Below are positions 15,754-18,577 of a stretch of 18,577 nt of DNA, in pieces. Each line of letters starts with the position of its first letter. Positions within the stretch are counted from its first letter, which is position 1. This DNA is from an uncultured Prevotella sp. (GTDB lineage: Bacteria; Bacteroidota; Bacteroidia; Bacteroidales; Bacteroidaceae). A program made the position numbers and the translations under genes. The notes beneath the pieces are model-generated. The model did not search any database. It was not told the origin of the DNA and worked only from the letters and a program-made list of their open reading frames with translations. The DNA lies in assembly GCA_946623195.1 (NCBI GenBank), contig CAMOQW010000034.1:1-18577 (forward strand). The letters run 5' to 3'.

Positions 15754-18299
15754 AACGCACCCTCCTTCTTTTCTTTCTCTGCCTGGGCATCAACCATGCA
15801 GCCAACGCCCAGTCATGGCCTGAGGTGCGACAGGAGGCCAAGGCAGGGGCCCGCTGGTGGTGGTTAGGCTCTGCCGTCGACAAGCAGAACCTGAAATGGA
15901 CCATGCAGCAATATGCCGACCACGGCATCGGTGCACTGGAAATCACTCCGCTCTATGGCGTACAGGGCAACCAGCAGAACAACATCCCCTACCTGTCAGA
16001 CCAATGGATGCAGATGCTGCGTGAGGTACAGCAGAACGGCCAGCAGATGGGCATCGAGGTAGACATGGCCACCGGCACCGGATGGCCGTTCGGCGGACCG
16101 TGGGTACCGCTGGAAGAGAGTGCCAACAGGGTGATCTTCGTCGAAAAAGACCTGGTTAAGGGCACCGTGCCCGACTTCGCGCTGACAGGCAAGGATGCCG
16201 TCAACAGCAAACTGGACCGTATCGTCGCCTACGACAAGAACGGCAAGATGGTTGACCTCCAGTCGAAGGAGGCCGCCAAGGCCATTGCCGTTTACATAAA
16301 ATATGGGGTGATGAAAGTGAAGCGGGCAGCCCCCGGGGGCGAAGGACTGGTCATCGACCACTTCGACCGCAAGGCCGTGGCCAATTATCTCCGTCATATC
16401 GAAGAGGCCTTCGAACGAACCCATACACCCTACCCGCACACCTTCTTCAACGACTCCTACGAGGTGGCCGATGCCACATGGACACCCACGCTCTTCGAGG
16501 AATTTGAGAAGCGCCGTGGCTACCGGCTCGAAGAACACCTGCCGGAACTCATCCATGCTGACGCCAAAGTGGTGGCCGACTACCGCGAGACATTAGGCGA
16601 CCTGCTGTTGGAGAATTTTACGCAGCAATGGACGGCATGGGCTCACGCTCACGGGGCCATCACCCGCAATCAGGCTCATGGTTCACCGGCCAACCTCATC
16701 GACTGCTATGCCGCTGTCGACATTCCTGAAATTGAGGGCTTTGGGCTCTCCGACTTTGGCATCAAGGGACTGCGCACCGACCCAGGCAAGACGCGCAAGA
16801 ACGACTCCGACTACTCGATGTTCAAGTATGCGCCATCGGCAGCTCATGTCTGCGGAAAACCCTACACATCGAGTGAGACGTTCACATGGCTGACGGAACA
16901 CTTCCGCACATCGCTGTCGCAACTGAAACCCGACCTCGACCTGATGTTCTGCGCCGGTGTCAACCACATGTTCTTCCACGGCACATGCTATTCGCCCAAG
17001 GACGACCCGTGGCCGGGGTGGAAATTCTATGCCTCCATCGACATGTCGCCCACCAACTCAATATGGCGCGACGCCCCTTACTTCATGCAGTACGTGGAGC
17101 GCTGCCAGAGTTTCCTGCAGTGGGGACAGCCCGACAACGACTTCCTGGTGCTGCTGCCCGTCCGCGACATGTGGCAGAAGAATCCCAAGAAACTGCTCAT
17201 GCAGTTCAGCATCCACGCCATGGGAGAACTGGCACCGGAGTTCATTCAGACCATCCTGGCCATCGACCGTGCCGGCTTCGACTGCGACTACATCTCGGAA
17301 CGCCTGCTGATGGGCGTCACCTGTCAGAATGGTATGCTGCTGACGGCAGCAGGCACCCGCTACAAAGGGCTCATCATCCCAGGCAGCGGCAACATGCCCG
17401 CTGAGGTGAAGCAGCACATCAGTCAGTTGAAGGCGCAGGGTGCCCGCATCTTTTACAGCGTGGAGGCCAGCCAGTTGGAACAAGCAGCCAAGCCGGAGCT
17501 GATGAAGACGCAATACGGGCTGAAGGCCATCCGCCGCAAGAATGCCACCGGCTACCATTACTTCATCGCCAACCTGACACCTGACGACATGGAGGCTGAC
17601 CTGCCGCTGGCCGTTGACTTCCAGTCGGCCACCTTCTTCAACCCGCTGAACGGCGACATCACCGCTGCCGCTGTTACAAACGGCAAGGTGCACCTCGCCC
17701 TGCGCAGCGGCGAAAGCATCATCCTCCAGACGGACGCTCCCTCTTCTGCTGGCACGTCTAAAGCGACATTGTCGCAGACCTCAAAGGCTCAGTTCTATCC
17801 CCTCACAGCCCCTTGGACGCTGACCTTCACGGAGGAAGCTCCCCGCGTGGGCAAGAGCTTTTCACTTGCCAAGCCCCAAACCTGGGAATCGCTTGACGAC
17901 GACAGTGTCAGGGTAACTATGGGCACTGGCATCTACACCACCCATATAAAGCTGACGAAGAAAGACCTGAAGTCCGCCCAGTCCTGGAAAATCGACTTAG
18001 GCGACGTCCGCGAGTCGGCCCGCGTCTACATCAACGGACAGTTCATCGGTTGTGCCTGGTCGGTTCCCTTCGTACTCGACTGCAAGAACACGCTGAAGAA
18101 GGGCGACAACGAAATCCGTATCGAGGTGACCAATCTGCCCGCCAACCGCATCAGCGACTTGGACCGCCGTGGTGTGAAATGGCGCAAGATGGAGGAAATC
18201 AACGTTGTAGACATCAACTACAAGAAGACACTCTATGACCAATGGGAACCCATGCCCAGCGGCCTCAATGCTGAGGTTAGGCTCATAGCCTATCAGTAA
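15750..18299 (+). CDS. GH106 alpha-L-rhamnosidase
   Basis: This 849-residue enzyme of the GH106 type is exported, with a signal peptide ending near residue 20 (HAANAQ). Family features in order are: WWWLGSAV (36-43), GIGALEITPLYG (59-70), MATGTGWPFGGPW (106-118), FFNDSYEV (232-239) with candidate carboxylates D235 and E238, SSETFTW (374-380) with E376, and GVNHMFFHGT (403-412). A C-terminal jelly-roll domain (about 700-849) contains ARVYINGQ and a typical GH106 ending, DQWEPMPSGL. GH106 enzymes cleave terminal alpha-L-rhamnose by an inverting mechanism. Which carboxylates are catalytic is my guess from motif conservation. At 849 residues it is shorter than some characterised members (about 1,100), but both ends look complete. 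The start ATG overlaps the GH105 stop as ATGA, so translation is probably coupled. Together the two enzymes would remove alternate residues of RG-I. Confidence 0.92.
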   Translation: MKRTLLLFFLCLGINHAANAQSWPEVRQEAKAGARWWWLGSAVDKQNLKWTMQQYADHGIGALEITPLYGVQGNQQNNIPYLSDQWMQMLREVQQNGQQMGIEVDMATGTGWPFGGPWVPLEESANRVIFVEKDLVKGTVPDFALTGKDAVNSKLDRIVAYDKNGKMVDLQSKEAAKAIAVYIKYGVMKVKRAAPGGEGLVIDHFDRKAVANYLRHIEEAFERTHTPYPHTFFNDSYEVADATWTPTLFEEFEKRRGYRLEEHLPELIHADAKVVADYRETLGDLLLENFTQQWTAWAHAHGAITRNQAHGSPANLIDCYAAVDIPEIEGFGLSDFGIKGLRTDPGKTRKNDSDYSMFKYAPSAAHVCGKPYTSSETFTWLTEHFRTSLSQLKPDLDLMFCAGVNHMFFHGTCYSPKDDPWPGWKFYASIDMSPTNSIWRDAPYFMQYVERCQSFLQWGQPDNDFLVLLPVRDMWQKNPKKLLMQFSIHAMGELAPEFIQTILAIDRAGFDCDYISERLLMGVTCQNGMLLTAAGTRYKGLIIPGSGNMPAEVKQHISQLKAQGARIFYSVEASQLEQAAKPELMKTQYGLKAIRRKNATGYHYFIANLTPDDMEADLPLAVDFQSATFFNPLNGDITAAAVTNGKVHLALRSGESIILQTDAPSSAGTSKATLSQTSKAQFYPLTAPWTLTFTEEAPRVGKSFSLAKPQTWESLDDDSVRVTMGTGIYTTHIKLTKKDLKSAQSWKIDLGDVRESARVYINGQFIGCAWSVPFVLDCKNTLKKGDNEIRIEVTNLPANRISDLDRRGVKWRKMEEINVVDINYKKTLYDQWEPMPSGLNAEVRLIAYQ

Positions 18300-18431
18300 G
18301 CGGGTGTGCCCATCACGGAGCGTCATGTCGTCTGTCGGCAATCTGTAGTTCGTCCTCCATGAGGTGACGGGCCGTCTCCAGGTCTTGCCGGATGTCTATT
18401 ATAGTCGAAGGCGGCGACGGGGTCAGTCTTG

Positions 18432-18481
18432 GCGGGAGAACCGCCGACCGCAGTATCGCCAGTGCCAGCGGGAGAACCGCC
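18432..18481. repeat. GC-rich imperfect direct repeat, two copies of about 36 bp
   Basis: GCGGGAGAACCGCC occurs at 18432-18445 and again at 18468-18481, an offset of 36 bp. The following bases of the two units are similar but not identical (for example CCGCAGTATCGCC against CCGCGGCATTGCC). Each core folds as a small hairpin, GCGG-GAGAA-CCGC, with an extra G-C pair in the first copy. The period is a multiple of three, and on the minus strand one frame reads as a 12-residue repeat with GGSPA at its core. Confidence 0.65.
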
Positions 18482-18566
18482 TGCCGCGGCATTGCCGTTG
18501 ACGAGGGTAGCCAGTAGGCGTGGCAGCATCCTCCCTCGCCACCCCGATTCTTTTTCTTCAAAAAAG

Positions 18567-18570
18567 TTTG
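18567..18570 (+). promoter_or_regulatory. Possible -33 box of a promoter beyond the window
   Basis: TTTG follows an A-tract (18560-18565) close to the window end. This is the usual setting of the Bacteroidetes -33 box, but the matching -7 box would fall near 18590, outside the window. It is therefore only a hint that a plus-strand gene follows. Confidence 0.25.
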
Positions 18571-18577
18571 GCTATTC

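Larger units (their letters stand above)
18300..18577. other. Intergenic tail without a convincing gene
   Basis: The 278 bp after the GH106 stop contain no clear terminator for the plus-strand operon and no recognisable gene. Two overlapping minus-strand open frames exist. One is 82 codons from a TTG at 18561 to 18313; the other is 68 codons from an ATG at 18529 to 18323. Neither resembles a known family, and both run through the GC-rich direct repeat described separately. The C-terminal part of the first (about residues 52-82) has an ordinary, charged, protein-like composition. It could be the remnant of a gene or part of a dispersed repeat. I do not call a coding region here. Confidence 0.5.

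Noticed and set aside
15750..18299. Truncated or frameshifted GH106
   Set aside because: The length is below some characterised members, but the signal peptide, core motifs and C-terminal jelly roll are all present in one frame.
18432..18481. CRISPR-like array
   Set aside because: There are only two imperfect units directly adjacent, with no unique spacers and no cas genes nearby.
18313..18561. Small minus-strand gene starting at a TTG
   Set aside because: The weak start, lack of a family match and overlap with a second open frame in the same repeat give too little support to call it coding.

Overview
The window looks like a chromosomal segment of a Bacteroidales bacterium, most likely a member of the Prevotellaceae. 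The evidence is promoters of the Bacteroidetes type (-7 box TAnnTTTG, in one case with a TTTG -33 box), the absence of Shine-Dalgarno signals, and a dense cluster of exported carbohydrate-active enzymes laid out as in a polysaccharide utilization locus (PUL). The genus is inferred from overall sequence flavour and was not tested.

Layout. Positions 1-59 hold a three-armed repeat with a terminator-like hairpin. Then comes metY on the minus strand (90-1379), a housekeeping sulfur-assimilation gene with its own promoter. From 12088 down to 1460 on the minus strand lies a tight six-gene run: GH28 polygalacturonase-like enzyme, CE12 acetylesterase, a 981-aa GH2, L-rhamnose mutarotase (rhaM), a 789-aa GH2 and a GH3 lipoprotein. 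The gaps between these genes are 4, 16, 21, 16 and 15 bp. A 112-bp divergent control region (12089-12200) separates it from a plus-strand run of three genes: a 790-aa GH2, a GH105 unsaturated rhamnogalacturonyl hydrolase and a GH106 alpha-L-rhamnosidase. The last two overlap by 4 bp. The final 278 bp hold no convincing gene but contain a GC-rich imperfect direct repeat and perhaps the -33 box of a promoter for the next gene.

Function. The gene set fits stepwise breakdown of rhamnogalacturonan I (RG-I) oligosaccharides. CE12 would remove acetyl groups, and the GH2 and GH3 enzymes would trim neutral side-chain sugars. GH105 would remove the unsaturated uronic acid left by a lyase, GH106 would release L-rhamnose and GH28 would release galacturonate. 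RhaM, the only PUL-type protein here without a signal peptide, would convert the anomers of imported rhamnose in the cytoplasm. No SusC/SusD pair, polysaccharide lyase or regulator is present, so the uptake, endo-acting and sensing parts must be outside the window. The cluster type is known. The less ordinary points are the GH28 without its GHG motif, a GH2 with a very short second domain, a heptamer tandem repeat across a stop codon, the palindrome in the divergent promoter region and the repeats at both ends.
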